Shown here piece by piece: positions 1 to 8,437 of a stretch of 64,000 nt of DNA (position 1 is its first letter; the number at the start of each line of letters is the position of its first letter). The notes beneath the pieces are model-generated. The model made no database searches. It saw nothing but the letters and a program-made list of their open reading frames with translations, and was not told the origin of the DNA. The position numbers and the translations under genes were made by a program. Location of the stretch: contig NZ_CP117167.1 in assembly GCF_028596025.1 (NCBI RefSeq), forward strand, positions 1,860,001 through 1,924,000, in the 5' to 3' direction. Origin of the DNA: Mucilaginibacter jinjuensis (lineage in GTDB: Bacteria; Bacteroidota; Bacteroidia; Sphingobacteriales; Sphingobacteriaceae).

Positions 1-2
1 CT

Positions 3-95
3 TTACTGTTAGGTGTTATGCCATCATTGGTGTTTGGAAAGATCAATGATTCGGTAATTGCATTGGTTGAATTTACTAAACAATACATCAGGTAA
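3..95 (+). CDS. nuoM: NADH-quinone oxidoreductase subunit M, C-terminal end (partial)
   Basis: An open frame enters from the left edge and gives 30 residues ending in ...EFTKQYIR before TAA. It is cut at its 5' end by the window. The call rests mainly on position: it ends 4 bp before the ATG of nuoN, and nuoM precedes nuoN in nuo operons. The hydrophobic start of the fragment followed by a short polar tail suits the last helix end of NuoM. The sequence alone is too short to prove it. Confidence 0.6.
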   Translation, partial: LLLGVMPSLVFGKINDSVIALVEFTKQYIR

Positions 96-99
96 ACTA

Positions 100-1611
100 A
101 TGAACAATCTGTTAGCGTCACTTCCCGATCAGCTTAGTAAAACTATAGGCAGCCTTCCATATTTTAACCCGGAATTGTACCTGGCTGGACTTTTTTTACT
201 GGTGCTGATAACAGATCTCATTTATGGGCGCTATTCTGACTGGGTATGCCGTGTTATAGCAGCCGCAGGTCTGTTGGTAATTTTATTTAAAGATCTGCAA
301 CAAATTAGGTTATTGCAATTGCATGGAGATACCGTTTTTCTGTTCAATAATATGTTGCTGCTGCATAAAACGGGGATTTCATTTAAGCTCATTATCGATT
401 TTTTTGCTTTTATTCTCATTATATATTTCGGGCTTGATAAACGCTTGAAAGCACATCCCAAAGGTTTATCTGATCTGTATACTATTGTTATCGCTTCTGT
501 ATTGGGGTTGCACATCATGATAATGTCGGTTAACCTGTTGGCTGTTTATCTGGCAGTCGAGATGGTTTCGCTCGCATCATACTTATTGGCAGCCTACCGT
601 TCTGAGAATGGCTTTAGTGCTGAGGCGGGTTTAAAATATGTACTGTTTGGTGCTGTATCTTCGGCAATTATGCTGTATGGCATTTCATTGCTATATAGCC
701 TCACCGGCTCGCTCGATTATTTTGGCGGAAACCTGGTGCCTGGATTAATGGCAACTAACCCGGCAATCGTTTCAGTTGCTATAATAATGGTGTTGGTGGG
801 TATCGGTTTTAAACTTTCATTTATACCTATGCACTTCTGGGTTCCCGACGTTTACCAGGGGGCTCCTACACCTGTAACCGCATATTTGTCAACCTTGCCT
901 AAAGTTGCAGCCTTTGCACTGCTTATTAATTTTTTAATCCCATTTGCGTTTAATGTAAAATGGGTTTCTTTTGATTTCAGATTGTTTTTATCGGTTATCG
1001 GTACCATTACCATGATAGCGGGAAACTTTGCCGCAGTATGGCAGAAGAATATCAAACGTATTCTGGCTTATTCGAGTATTGGGCATACAGGTTTTGCACT
1101 GATGGCGGTCGCTACGTTTACAACTCAGGGTATATCTGCCTTACTATTTTACCTGGCAGCTTATATATTTGCCAATATAGCTGCCCTAATGCTGGTTACC
1201 TATTTTGCTGATGTAACCGGTGCCGAAGACCTGGATGGTTACAAAGGCTTAGGTTTAAAGCATCCTGTAGCTGCCATAAGCTTTGTTGTGATCCTGATTT
1301 CTTTAGCAGGATTGCCGGTAAGCGCCGGATTTAACGGAAAGTTGCTGGTGTTTTCGTCAGTTTACTCTGTTTATGAGCAAAATCACAATATTTGGTTGCT
1401 TATTTTGATGGTAACAGGGGCATTAACCACGGTAGTTTCCCTGTTTTACTATATCAAGATCCCTTTATACTTGTTTTTGAAAAAGCAGGAAGTAGATAAT
1501 ATTGCATCATCTTCAATAGGCGTTAAATGGCTGATTGTGGTTTCTGTTATTTTAACATTTATAGTGCTTTTATTGGGCGTATTCCCTACTTATTTAGTAG
1601 GCATATTGTAA
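100..1611 (+). CDS. nuoN: NADH-quinone oxidoreductase subunit N
   Basis: Membrane subunit of respiratory complex I; NuoL, M and N are antiporter-like subunits that couple NADH oxidation to proton pumping across the inner membrane. The 503-residue protein is almost wholly hydrophobic with about 14 helices. Family-typical stretches include AVEMVSLASYLLAAYR, PMHFWVPDVYQGAPTPVTAYL and RILAYSSIGHTGFALMA, with the buried Glu and Lys residues of the pumping channel. The ATG at 100 was chosen over an in-frame TTG at 58 because the TTG lies inside the end of nuoM; the ATG leaves a 4-bp gap, so the two genes are surely co-transcribed. It is the last gene of the operon, since the next gene follows after 101 bp and has an unrelated function. 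Confidence 0.95.
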   Translation: MNNLLASLPDQLSKTIGSLPYFNPELYLAGLFLLVLITDLIYGRYSDWVCRVIAAAGLLVILFKDLQQIRLLQLHGDTVFLFNNMLLLHKTGISFKLIIDFFAFILIIYFGLDKRLKAHPKGLSDLYTIVIASVLGLHIMIMSVNLLAVYLAVEMVSLASYLLAAYRSENGFSAEAGLKYVLFGAVSSAIMLYGISLLYSLTGSLDYFGGNLVPGLMATNPAIVSVAIIMVLVGIGFKLSFIPMHFWVPDVYQGAPTPVTAYLSTLPKVAAFALLINFLIPFAFNVKWVSFDFRLFLSVIGTITMIAGNFAAVWQKNIKRILAYSSIGHTGFALMAVATFTTQGISALLFYLAAYIFANIAALMLVTYFADVTGAEDLDGYKGLGLKHPVAAISFVVILISLAGLPVSAGFNGKLLVFSSVYSVYEQNHNIWLLILMVTGALTTVVSLFYYIKIPLYLFLKKQEVDNIASSSIGVKWLIVVSVILTFIVLLLGVFPTYLVGIL

Positions 1612-1712
1612 ATCGGGAATTAAATTCTTGATTATTTTATATTTTTTCTAAAATAATTACATAAAACGTTAATTATTTGTATTTTCAGCCATCTTAATTG
1701 GCTAAAACACTA

Positions 1713-3026
1713 ATGAAACGTTATCTCCCTTTCTCTCTCATTATCGTAATTCTAGTACTTACATTTATCCATCCTTCGGTTGATATTAAGGTTGCAGCAC
1801 CTGGTGATGCAACTCATTTTGATACCGGCGACATTGCCTGGATGCTGGTTTCGACAGCCCTGGTATTGATTATGACACCCGGACTTGCCTTTTTCTATGG
1901 CGGTATGGTGAATAAGAAAAATGTGATCTCTACCATGTTGCAGAGTTTGATCTGTATGGTGATAGTTACCGTAATGTGGGTAATATTTGGATTTAGTTTA
2001 GCTTTTGGCGATGATGTGCACGGTATAATCGGTAACCCCGCCACTTATTTTATGATGCATGGTATGCTTGGCAATGCGGTGTGGCCTGCTGCCAAAACTT
2101 TCCCGCTAATACTGTTTGCCATGTACCAGCTAAAGTTTGCCATTATAACTCCAGCGCTAATTACCGGTGCGTTTGCAGAGCGTATCCGTTTTAACTCGTA
2201 TCTTATATTTGTGGTATTGTTTGCTATTTTTGTTTATTCGCCTTTAGCGCATAGTACATGGCACCCGGATGGTTTCCTGAATAAATTAGGCGTGTTGGAT
2301 TTTGCCGGTGGAACGGTAGTACACATGTCGGCAGGCTGGGCAGCTTTGGCATCAGCTTTGTTTTTAAAGCGTAGGGCAGATGTTTCGCATACACCCGCAC
2401 GTATTACTTATGTAATTATTGGTACAGGTTTATTATGGTTCGGTTGGTTTGGCTTTAATGCAGGTTCGGCGCTGGGTGCTTCGGCATTGGCAGCAACTGC
2501 GTTGGCTACTACTACGTCTGCGGCTTCGGCAGCCGGGTTAACCTGGGTTTTCTTCGATATGTTCCGCGGGCGCAGACCTTCGGCTATGGGGACTTGTATT
2601 GGCGCGGTGGTAGGCCTTGTGGCTATTACGCCGGCTGCAGGTTATGTATCTGTACCGCACTCACTGGCCATTGGTATTATTGCTGCTATTGTGAGTAATA
2701 TGGTGGTTGAGTGGCGCACCCGCACTTCAATAGATGATACACTGGATGTATTTCCTTGCCACGGTGTTGGCGGTTTAGTTGGTATGCTGTTAACCGGTGT
2801 TTTTGCGCATCATAACGTAAATCCTGCTGTTACATCAAATGGTTTGTTTTTTGGCGAAACGCATTTATTTTTAGTACAATCTTTGGCTTTAGTAGGCGTT
2901 TCAATTTTTGCATTTTTTGGTTCGTTATTATTGCTAAAAATTACCGATATTATATCGCCGTTACGCGTGTCTGTTGATGAGGAAGCCGTAGGGCTTGATA
3001 TTAGCCAGCATGGCGAAAAATTATAG
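1713..3026 (+). CDS. amt: Ammonium transporter (Amt family)
   Basis: Inner-membrane channel that takes up ammonium. The 437-residue protein has an N-terminal hydrophobic segment followed by about 11 helices. Family signatures are present: ALVLIMTPGLAFFYGGMV early on, the Amt signature DFAGGTVVHMSAGWAAL with the first pore histidine, and VFPCHGVGGLVGMLLTG with the second pore histidine. ATG 1713 is preferred to TTG 1698 because the protein then begins MKRYLPFSLIIVIL, a normal membrane start. No glnK/PII gene lies next to it, although amt genes are often paired with one. A strong terminator follows. Confidence 0.95.
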   Translation: MKRYLPFSLIIVILVLTFIHPSVDIKVAAPGDATHFDTGDIAWMLVSTALVLIMTPGLAFFYGGMVNKKNVISTMLQSLICMVIVTVMWVIFGFSLAFGDDVHGIIGNPATYFMMHGMLGNAVWPAAKTFPLILFAMYQLKFAIITPALITGAFAERIRFNSYLIFVVLFAIFVYSPLAHSTWHPDGFLNKLGVLDFAGGTVVHMSAGWAALASALFLKRRADVSHTPARITYVIIGTGLLWFGWFGFNAGSALGASALAATALATTTSAASAAGLTWVFFDMFRGRRPSAMGTCIGAVVGLVAITPAAGYVSVPHSLAIGIIAAIVSNMVVEWRTRTSIDDTLDVFPCHGVGGLVGMLLTGVFAHHNVNPAVTSNGLFFGETHLFLVQSLALVGVSIFAFFGSLLLLKITDIISPLRVSVDEEAVGLDISQHGEKL

Positions 3027-3060
3027 TGCCTTTCCTTTAATTATCTAATACATGTTTCCG

Positions 3061-3092
3061 AAACCGGGCTTTGTGAAGGGCCCGGTTTTTTT
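3061..3092 (+). terminator. Rho-independent terminator after amt
   Basis: A 9-bp stem (AAACCGGGC paired with GCCCGGTTT) with a 10-nt loop runs straight into a T tract. It lies 35 bp after the amt stop codon. Confidence 0.9.
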
Positions 3093-3160
3093 ATCCCCTA
3101 ACCCCCTGAAGGGGGAATAAGAGAAGCAAGAGACGAGAGCCAGGAAACAAGAATCGGGAC

Positions 3161-3244
3161 TTTTGTCATTTCGACGGTAGGAGAAATCTTGTACAGTTTG
3201 CTTTTCCATAGCATAAGATTTCTCCTACCGTCGAAATGACAAAG
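3161..3244. repeat. Palindromic GTCAT-type element
   Basis: Two 30-nt arms at 3161-3190 and 3215-3244 are reverse complements at 29 of 30 positions, with a 24-nt loop. The outer ends read TTTTGTCATTTCGACGG and CCGTCGAAATGACAAAG. It belongs with the other elements in this window that end in GTCAT...ATGAC (22592, 24015, 32095, 36277, 38320, 45873). Confidence 0.85.
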
Positions 3245-3673
3245 CACAAAACTTGCCAATGTAAACCCGATTGTAGTGGAAAACCCGCAGCGTGTGTTGG
3301 ATGGAGTAGGGGAGGCGAGGATTTGGAACGGAAAGCGGGGAGAAGCTTTTGATAGTAGTAGTGGCATTGCTTTCAAATCATCCGGGCGACATAAAATATT
3401 GTGCCGCTACGCTATGAAAATTTAGCTATCTCTTATATGAAGTTAATCGAATACTTAGAAGGTGAAGAAAATCCTTCGCTATCGCTCTGGATGACAAACT
3501 TATCTACTTTATTAATAACCTCGCTCGTATAATCCCAGCCCACCATACTTCGACGGGGCTCAGTATGACAGCCATTTGCTTATTAAAAACCCTGTTAAAA
3601 TCCCATTAACTCATCGTTAATTTAAAATGCTTTTAAATGACAAATTAGAGGTGGCAACATCATTTTAAAATGA

Positions 3674-3681
3674 TACCTTTG
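3674..3681 (+). promoter_or_regulatory. -7 promoter element of purF
   Basis: TACCTTTG matches the Bacteroidetes -7 consensus TAnnTTTG and lies 17 nt before the purF ATG, giving a leader of about 10-13 nt. No clear -33 TTTG box was found at the usual distance. Confidence 0.65.
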
Positions 3682-3698
3682 CAGTCTCATTCCCAACC

Positions 3699-5606
3699 AT
3701 GAGCGATCAGATAAAACACGAATGTGGCGTTGCTTTTATTCGCCTATTAAAGCCTCTCTCTTACTACCAGAAGAAATACGGAACCGCGCTTTTTGGTTTA
3801 AACAAGCTGTATCTTTTGATGGAAAAACAACACAACCGTGGCCAGGATGGCGCAGGTGTTGCAACCATTAAATTAGATATTGAGCCTGGTAAACGCTATA
3901 TAAGCCGTCACCGTTCTATGGCACAAAATGCCGTGGCAGACATTTTTGAGTACATCATGAAAAAGTTTGCCGAGGTAGAGAAAGAATACCCCGAAAAGAT
4001 GAAGGATGCCGAGTGGCTGAAAGAGAATATGAGCTTTACCGGCGAAGTATTACTCGGACACCTGCGTTACGGTACTCACGGTAAAAACAGTATCGAAAAC
4101 TGTCACCCCTTCCTTCGTCAGAACAACTGGATGACCCGTAACCTGGTAATTGCCGGTAACTTTAACATGACCAATGTTGATGAGTTACTACAGCAATTAT
4201 ACGACCTGGGCCAGCACCCGAAAGAAAAAGCCGATACGGTTACTGTATTGGAAAAAATCGGGCACTTTATGGATACCGAAGTACAGGGTTTGTTCGATCA
4301 GTTTAAGCGTGAAGGTAACGACGATAATATCGCTATCACCAAAATGATTGCTGATAATATGGATGTGGCCAAGATATTGAAAAAATCGGCCAAAAACTGG
4401 GATGGTGGTTACACCATTGCCGGTATACTGGGCCACGGTGATGCATTTGTAATGCGCGATCCGGCAGGTATCCGCCCGGCGTTCTATTATGCTAATGATG
4501 AGTTTGTGGTAGCTACTTCAGAGCGCCCTGCTATCCAGACAGCCTTTAATATTCCGTTTGAGGAGGTTAAAGAAATTCAACCTGGTCATGCGCTGATTGT
4601 TAAAAAGAACGGTCAGGTAAGCGAAGAGCAGTTTAGCGAACCTACTGTGAAAAAAGCATGTTCTTTTGAACGCATCTATTTTTCACGTGGTAGTGATGCC
4701 GCCATTTACCGCGAGCGTAAGCAATTGGGCAGGTTACTTTGTCCACAGATATTGGATGCTGTTGACAATGATATTAAGAACACCGTTTTCTCTTACATCC
4801 CCAACACTGCCGAGATTGCTTTTTATGGCATGGTAGAGGGTGTTAATAAATATGTAAAGAACTACCAACGCGAGCGCCTTTTAAACCGCGAGGATAAAAT
4901 AAGCGACGACGAATTAAGCGAAGTATTGGCGCTTGCCCCACGCGTTGAGAAGATTGCGATTAAGGACGTTAAGCTGCGCACCTTTATTACCCAGGACGCC
5001 GACCGTACTGAGATGGTGGCACATGTTTATGATACTACTTACGGATTGATTAAAAATTCGACCGATAACTTGGTGGTATTGGATGACTCTATCGTTCGTG
5101 GTACTACATTGAAACAAAGTATCCTGAAAATTCTGGACAGGTTAGGCCCTAAGAAAATTGTTGTGGTATCATCGGCACCGCAAATCCGTTACCCGGATTG
5201 TTACGGTATTGATATGTCGCGCATGGGTGAGTTTGTTGCTTTTGAGGCAGCCGTGAGTTTATTGAAAGAAAGTGGCCGTGAAGATATGATTCTGGATGTT
5301 TACCAGAAATGTGTAGCCAGCAAAGGTACACCGGCAGAGAAAGAACAGAACTTTGTAAAAGCTATTTATGAGCCTTTTACAGATCAGGAAATATCAGATA
5401 GAATTGCTAAGATCATTACCCCTAAAGGTACTAAGGCAGAAATTAAAGTGATTTACCAAACACTTGATAACCTGCATACCGCTTGCCCTGATCATTTGGG
5501 CGACTGGTATTTCTCTGGCGATTACCCAACCCCGGGTGGTAACAAAGTTGTTAACCGCGCCTTTGTTAACTGGATGGAAGGTAAGAACCAAAGAGCTTAT
5601 ATGTAA
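3699..5606 (+). CDS. purF: Amidophosphoribosyltransferase (PurF-like, long form)
   Basis: Catalyses the first step of purine synthesis, PRPP plus glutamine to phosphoribosylamine. The N-terminal class II glutaminase shows Cys9 in HECGVAFIRL; family knowledge says the residues before this Cys are cleaved off. HNRGQDGAGVA and GHLRYGTHG are typical glutaminase motifs. The phosphoribosyltransferase part has the PRPP loop VVLDDSIVRGTTLKQS near residues 458-473. At 635 residues it is well above the usual 470-510, with inserted helical stretches. Of the four cysteines that bind an Fe-S cluster in Bacillus-type PurF, the CxFE and CYGID cysteines seem present, but the C-terminal pair region reads GDWYFSGDYPTPGG without cysteines. 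It may be a second, divergent PurF; another copy elsewhere cannot be excluded. Confidence 0.85.
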   Translation: MSDQIKHECGVAFIRLLKPLSYYQKKYGTALFGLNKLYLLMEKQHNRGQDGAGVATIKLDIEPGKRYISRHRSMAQNAVADIFEYIMKKFAEVEKEYPEKMKDAEWLKENMSFTGEVLLGHLRYGTHGKNSIENCHPFLRQNNWMTRNLVIAGNFNMTNVDELLQQLYDLGQHPKEKADTVTVLEKIGHFMDTEVQGLFDQFKREGNDDNIAITKMIADNMDVAKILKKSAKNWDGGYTIAGILGHGDAFVMRDPAGIRPAFYYANDEFVVATSERPAIQTAFNIPFEEVKEIQPGHALIVKKNGQVSEEQFSEPTVKKACSFERIYFSRGSDAAIYRERKQLGRLLCPQILDAVDNDIKNTVFSYIPNTAEIAFYGMVEGVNKYVKNYQRERLLNREDKISDDELSEVLALAPRVEKIAIKDVKLRTFITQDADRTEMVAHVYDTTYGLIKNSTDNLVVLDDSIVRGTTLKQSILKILDRLGPKKIVVVSSAPQIRYPDCYGIDMSRMGEFVAFEAAVSLLKESGREDMILDVYQKCVASKGTPAEKEQNFVKAIYEPFTDQEISDRIAKIITPKGTKAEIKVIYQTLDNLHTACPDHLGDWYFSGDYPTPGGNKVVNRAFVNWMEGKNQRAYM

Positions 5607-5613
5607 TTCTGAT

Positions 5614-5776
5614 AAGTCAAAAGTTTAAAGTAAAAAGTCAAAAGTTGGGATTCCGGCTTTTGACTTTTTTTGTTTTAGGATAATTTTAACAATAACGCAC
5701 CTTAATAACAGCGTTTCAGCTTTAGAGTTTGTGTAGAAAGGTTTTTGACTTTTGACTTCTAACTTTTGACTTTGAA
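5614..5776. repeat. Inverted word repeat (AGTCAAAAGT)
   Basis: The left part repeats AGTCAAAAGT twice (from about 5614) and the right part repeats CTTTTGACTT three times (about 5740-5775). The arms are complementary, so the spacer can fold into a long hairpin that encloses the purF terminator and ends just before the stop of the convergent LysE-type gene. Confidence 0.7.
5632..5670 (+). terminator. Terminator after purF
   Basis: A 13-bp perfect stem (AAAAAGTCAAAAG at 5632-5644 with CTTTTGACTTTTT at 5657-5669) and a 12-nt loop, followed by T's. It is AT-rich except for the loop. Confidence 0.8.
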
Positions 5777-5777
5777 A

Positions 5778-6437
5778 TCAATCATTAGTCGGTATTGGGG
5801 AAAATACAAAGTGGGTAACCAGCTTGTCTAAAATTACAAATGAGGCTATAATAAGGGCTATGCCGGCAACGTAGTTAAGTTTGTGGACGAAGGTGACTGA
5901 GATACGGTCGCGGAGTTTGTTGGCGTAGAAGGCTTTTACGGTATCCATACCGAATTGAACCGCAAGGATGGTGGCAAACATAATGGCAATTTTTAACTGC
6001 CTGTTGTGTACGCCAACGTGGTACATGGTACTGGCTGTACCGATAACCGTTATCCAATGGAAGAGCAGGCTGGGGTTGAAGATGCACATCAAAAAACCTT
6101 TGAAAAAATAGCCTGCCCGGTTAACGCTGGCTGGTGTATGCGAATTATAGCTCACCTCGGCTTTCTTAAACATGTAGTAAATGCCTATGGTAAAGAGTAT
6201 TACGCAACCGACGACCCCAAGCCAGACCTTGACCTTTGGCGGCACATCAAAAAACTGGGAACCGAATATTATAGCGCCAACAAATACCACATCGCTCGAT
6301 ACCACACCGAGTGCCAGGGCAACTCCGGCATGAAAACCTTTATCGATACTGGTTTTAATAAGCGCAAAAAATACCGGGCCGGTTAAGAAGGTTAATACAA
6401 TCCCAATGCCGATGCCCGAAAATATAGCTTCTATCAT
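5778..6437 (-). CDS. LysE/RhtB-family exporter
   Basis: Inner-membrane protein of 219 residues with about six hydrophobic helices. The start GIGIGIVLTFLTGPVFFALIKTSI matches the N-terminal GPVFF-type motif of LysE translocators, which export amino acids or related small molecules; the substrate cannot be told. A second landmark is FLMCIFNPSLLFHWITV in the middle, the NP-containing helix of the family. Length is normal. It is transcribed divergently from the sugar permease at 6594, with 156 bp between the starts, and converges with purF. Confidence 0.85.
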   Translation of the reverse strand: MIEAIFSGIGIGIVLTFLTGPVFFALIKTSIDKGFHAGVALALGVVSSDVVFVGAIIFGSQFFDVPPKVKVWLGVVGCVILFTIGIYYMFKKAEVSYNSHTPASVNRAGYFFKGFLMCIFNPSLLFHWITVIGTASTMYHVGVHNRQLKIAIMFATILAVQFGMDTVKAFYANKLRDRISVTFVHKLNYVAGIALIIASFVILDKLVTHFVFSPIPTND

Positions 6438-6593
6438 TAATACAGTTTAATGCGTTACCCAAGGGTAAAGCAATGCAATTTTAGGCATTTAACAAAGAAA
6501 GTCGCTAATTGTATTTATTTATTTTTTCAAAGTGGCTCTGTATTAAAAAAAAACTTTATGTTAGTGCCGCAAAACCCAATTATCTTTTTATTA

Positions 6594-8225
6594 ATGGAAA
6601 AAAACAACGCTAACAGTAATCGATCGGCGCTCTATTCTTTAATCACCGTTTGGTTCTTCTGGGGCTTTTCGGCCGCCTCAAACGGAGTATTCATTCCCTT
6701 TTGTAAAGCTCACTTTCACTTAACACAATTCGAATCACAATTAATTGACTTTACCTTTTATGGTGGTTATTTCATTGGTTCATTAGTATTGTATTTTGCA
6801 TCGCAAGCTACAAAGGTTGATATCCTGAATAAGATCGGTTATAAAAACGCCATTGTTTTAGGTTTAGTAATTTCAACTGTAGGGGCATTATTAATGGTTC
6901 CTTCTATCAACGCAGGGGTGTTTGGCTTAATCCTGGGTTCGTTTTTTATCATTGCCATTGGCTTTGCTTTACAGCAAACGGCGGTTAACCCTTTCATTGT
7001 GGCTTTAGGTTCGCCAGAAACAGGTTCAACCCGTTTAAACCTGGCAGGTGGTGTTAACAACTTCGGGAGTATATTAGGCCCGGTGGTTGTAAGCTTCCTG
7101 TTATTTGGCTCAGCAGCAAGCAATAGCAATGCTGTTGTATCTATATCATCAGTAAATAACTTATACTACATATTAGCAGCATTATTCCTGGCGCTGGCTG
7201 TATTCTTCTGGGTAACTAAACTGCCTAAAGTAACCAGCGATGAGAAAATTGAAGCAAGTAATAAAGCTAATTTCCCATTGTTTATCATCTTTATTGCATT
7301 CTGTCTAATCCTGGCTGCTACGCCATTAAGTAAAGCAACTGGCTTATCTGCTGCATATTTTGTATATGGGGCATTGGTTGCTATTTTAGCATCGCTGATT
7401 ATTGCTTCATCTACAGCTACCAAACAAAAAGAAGGTTGGGGAGCTATGAGATATCCTCAATTAATTTTAGGTATGCTGGCCATCTTTACTTATGTAGGCG
7501 TTGAGGTAACTATCCAAAGTAATTTTGGTGCGTTATTAGAAACCAAAGCATTTGGTGGTTACGCTCCTAAAGATATTGCACCTTTTATCTCACTTTATTG
7601 GGGTAGCTTGATGATAGGCCGCTGGACGGGTGCTATCGGTGTATTTAACATATCAAAAACTACGCGTACAGTTTTAACTGTATTAGTTCCTTTTATCGCA
7701 TTTGGTGTGGTACTACTTGCTAACTACATCAGCCATGCACCTATCGGGTTATTAGCACCTTACGCTATTTGTGTTGTGTTTTTAGTTGTAGGCTTCTTAA
7801 TAGGTAAAGAAAAACCTATCCGTACATTAAGCATATTTGGTTTAATGGGGGCTGCATTTATGGCTATTGGTATGCTTACTACAGGTATTGTTGCTACTTA
7901 CGCTTTCATCAGTGGTGGTTTATGCTGCTCTATCATGTGGCCATCTATTTTTGCGCTTTCGTTAGCAGGTTTAGGTAAATACACCAGTCAGGGTTCTTCT
8001 TTCTTAATCATGATGATTTTGGGTGGTTCAATCATTCCACCGGTACAAGGTATCCTTGCCGATGGCAGTGGTAAACTAATCCCGGGCATGAGTGGTATCC
8101 ACTTCTCATATATTATCCCATTAATTGGTTTTGCTTACCTGGCATTCTTTGCCTGGAAAGCAGGAGCAGAGCTTCGCAAACAAGGTATCGATATCGATCA
8201 TATTGAAGCAGGAGCAGGGCATTAA
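6594..8225 (+). CDS. Sugar MFS permease (FucP/GluP family)
   Basis: Major facilitator superfamily proton symporter of the fucose/glucose-galactose group, 543 residues with about 12 helices. Recognisable points: [20 protein letters not shown] in helix 1, [16 protein letters not shown] in helix 2, [16 protein letters not shown] and [20 protein letters not shown] in the C-terminal half. ATG 6594 is preferred over upstream starts at 6450 and 6558 because homologues begin shortly before helix 1 and the extra residues are not protein-like. It is longer than its neighbour at 8438 by an extra hydrophobic stretch in the middle (around residues 220-280), which may add helices. The sugar is not known. 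Confidence 0.88.
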   Translation: MEKNNANSNRSALYSLITVWFFWGFSAASNGVFIPFCKAHFHLTQFESQLIDFTFYGGYFIGSLVLYFASQATKVDILNKIGYKNAIVLGLVISTVGALLMVPSINAGVFGLILGSFFIIAIGFALQQTAVNPFIVALGSPETGSTRLNLAGGVNNFGSILGPVVVSFLLFGSAASNSNAVVSISSVNNLYYILAALFLALAVFFWVTKLPKVTSDEKIEASNKANFPLFIIFIAFCLILAATPLSKATGLSAAYFVYGALVAILASLIIASSTATKQKEGWGAMRYPQLILGMLAIFTYVGVEVTIQSNFGALLETKAFGGYAPKDIAPFISLYWGSLMIGRWTGAIGVFNISKTTRTVLTVLVPFIAFGVVLLANYISHAPIGLLAPYAICVVFLVVGFLIGKEKPIRTLSIFGLMGAAFMAIGMLTTGIVATYAFISGGLCCSIMWPSIFALSLAGLGKYTSQGSSFLIMMILGGSIIPPVQGILADGSGKLIPGMSGIHFSYIIPLIGFAYLAFFAWKAGAELRKQGIDIDHIEAGAGH

Positions 8226-8230
8226 TTTGG

Positions 8231-8321
8231 GGTTCATTGGTTCGCCAGCTCATTAGTTGATTGCTCTTGAAAAAGCGATACCAATGAACAAATAAACCAG
8301 TGAACAAATGAACAAAATGTC
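8231..8321. repeat. Inverted word repeat (TTCATTGG / CCAATGAA)
   Basis: The left arm has GGTTCATTGGTTC and CTCATTAGTTGATTG; the right arm has CCAATGAACAAATAAACC and CAGTGAACAAATGAAC. The arms can pair. It follows directly on the stop of the first permease and may end its transcript. Confidence 0.65.
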
Positions 8322-8355
8322 CCTTGTTCTCGAACATATTTTATAACTTGGCAGT

Positions 8356-8396
8356 CGGCCTATAATTGAACGTAAAGTACGTTTAATTATAGGCCG
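8356..8396. other. Long perfect hairpin upstream of second sugar permease
   Basis: Arms 8356-8374 and 8378-8396 pair over 19 bp (CGGCCTATAATTGAACGTA with TACGTTTAATTATAGGCCG; one G-T wobble) around a 3-nt loop. It ends 41 bp before the ATG of the permease at 8438. There is no T tract after it, so a plain terminator is unlikely; it could be an operator palindrome or a structure in the leader. Confidence 0.75.
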
Positions 8397-8437
8397 ATGT
8401 CGTTTTAAGCTAACACAACTGTTAATAATACAATTTT

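Larger units (their letters stand above)
3093..3698. other. Gene-free spacer filled with repeat remnants
   Basis: About 600 bp between amt and purF hold no convincing gene; the one longer reverse frame (3098-3376) runs through the palindrome and has no protein-like features. Contents in order: a purine-rich word stretch (about 3117-3160, words such as GAGAGCCAGGAAACAAGAATC), a near-perfect palindrome (3161-3244), a fragment resembling the end of a GTCAT-type element (about 3463-3497, ending GGATGACA), another fragment (about 3548-3570, ACTTCGACGGGGCTCAG then TATGACA), and the purF promoter at the right end. Confidence 0.7.

Noticed and set aside
58..99. TTG start giving NuoN 14 extra residues.
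   Set aside because: The segment is the end of nuoM in another frame; ATG 100 sits 4 bp after the nuoM stop.
3098..3376. Reverse-strand open frame of 92 codons in the amt-purF spacer.
   Set aside because: It runs across the palindrome at 3161-3244 and a terminator-adjacent region, has no domain-like sequence and no promoter or ribosome-binding site.
6450..6593. N-terminal extension of the first sugar permease by 48 residues.
   Set aside because: The extra residues are not protein-like and the family begins just before helix 1; ATG 6594 fits.
8113..8337. Reverse frame with a protein-like start near the end of the first permease.
   Set aside because: It is the shadow of the permease gene plus a word repeat.
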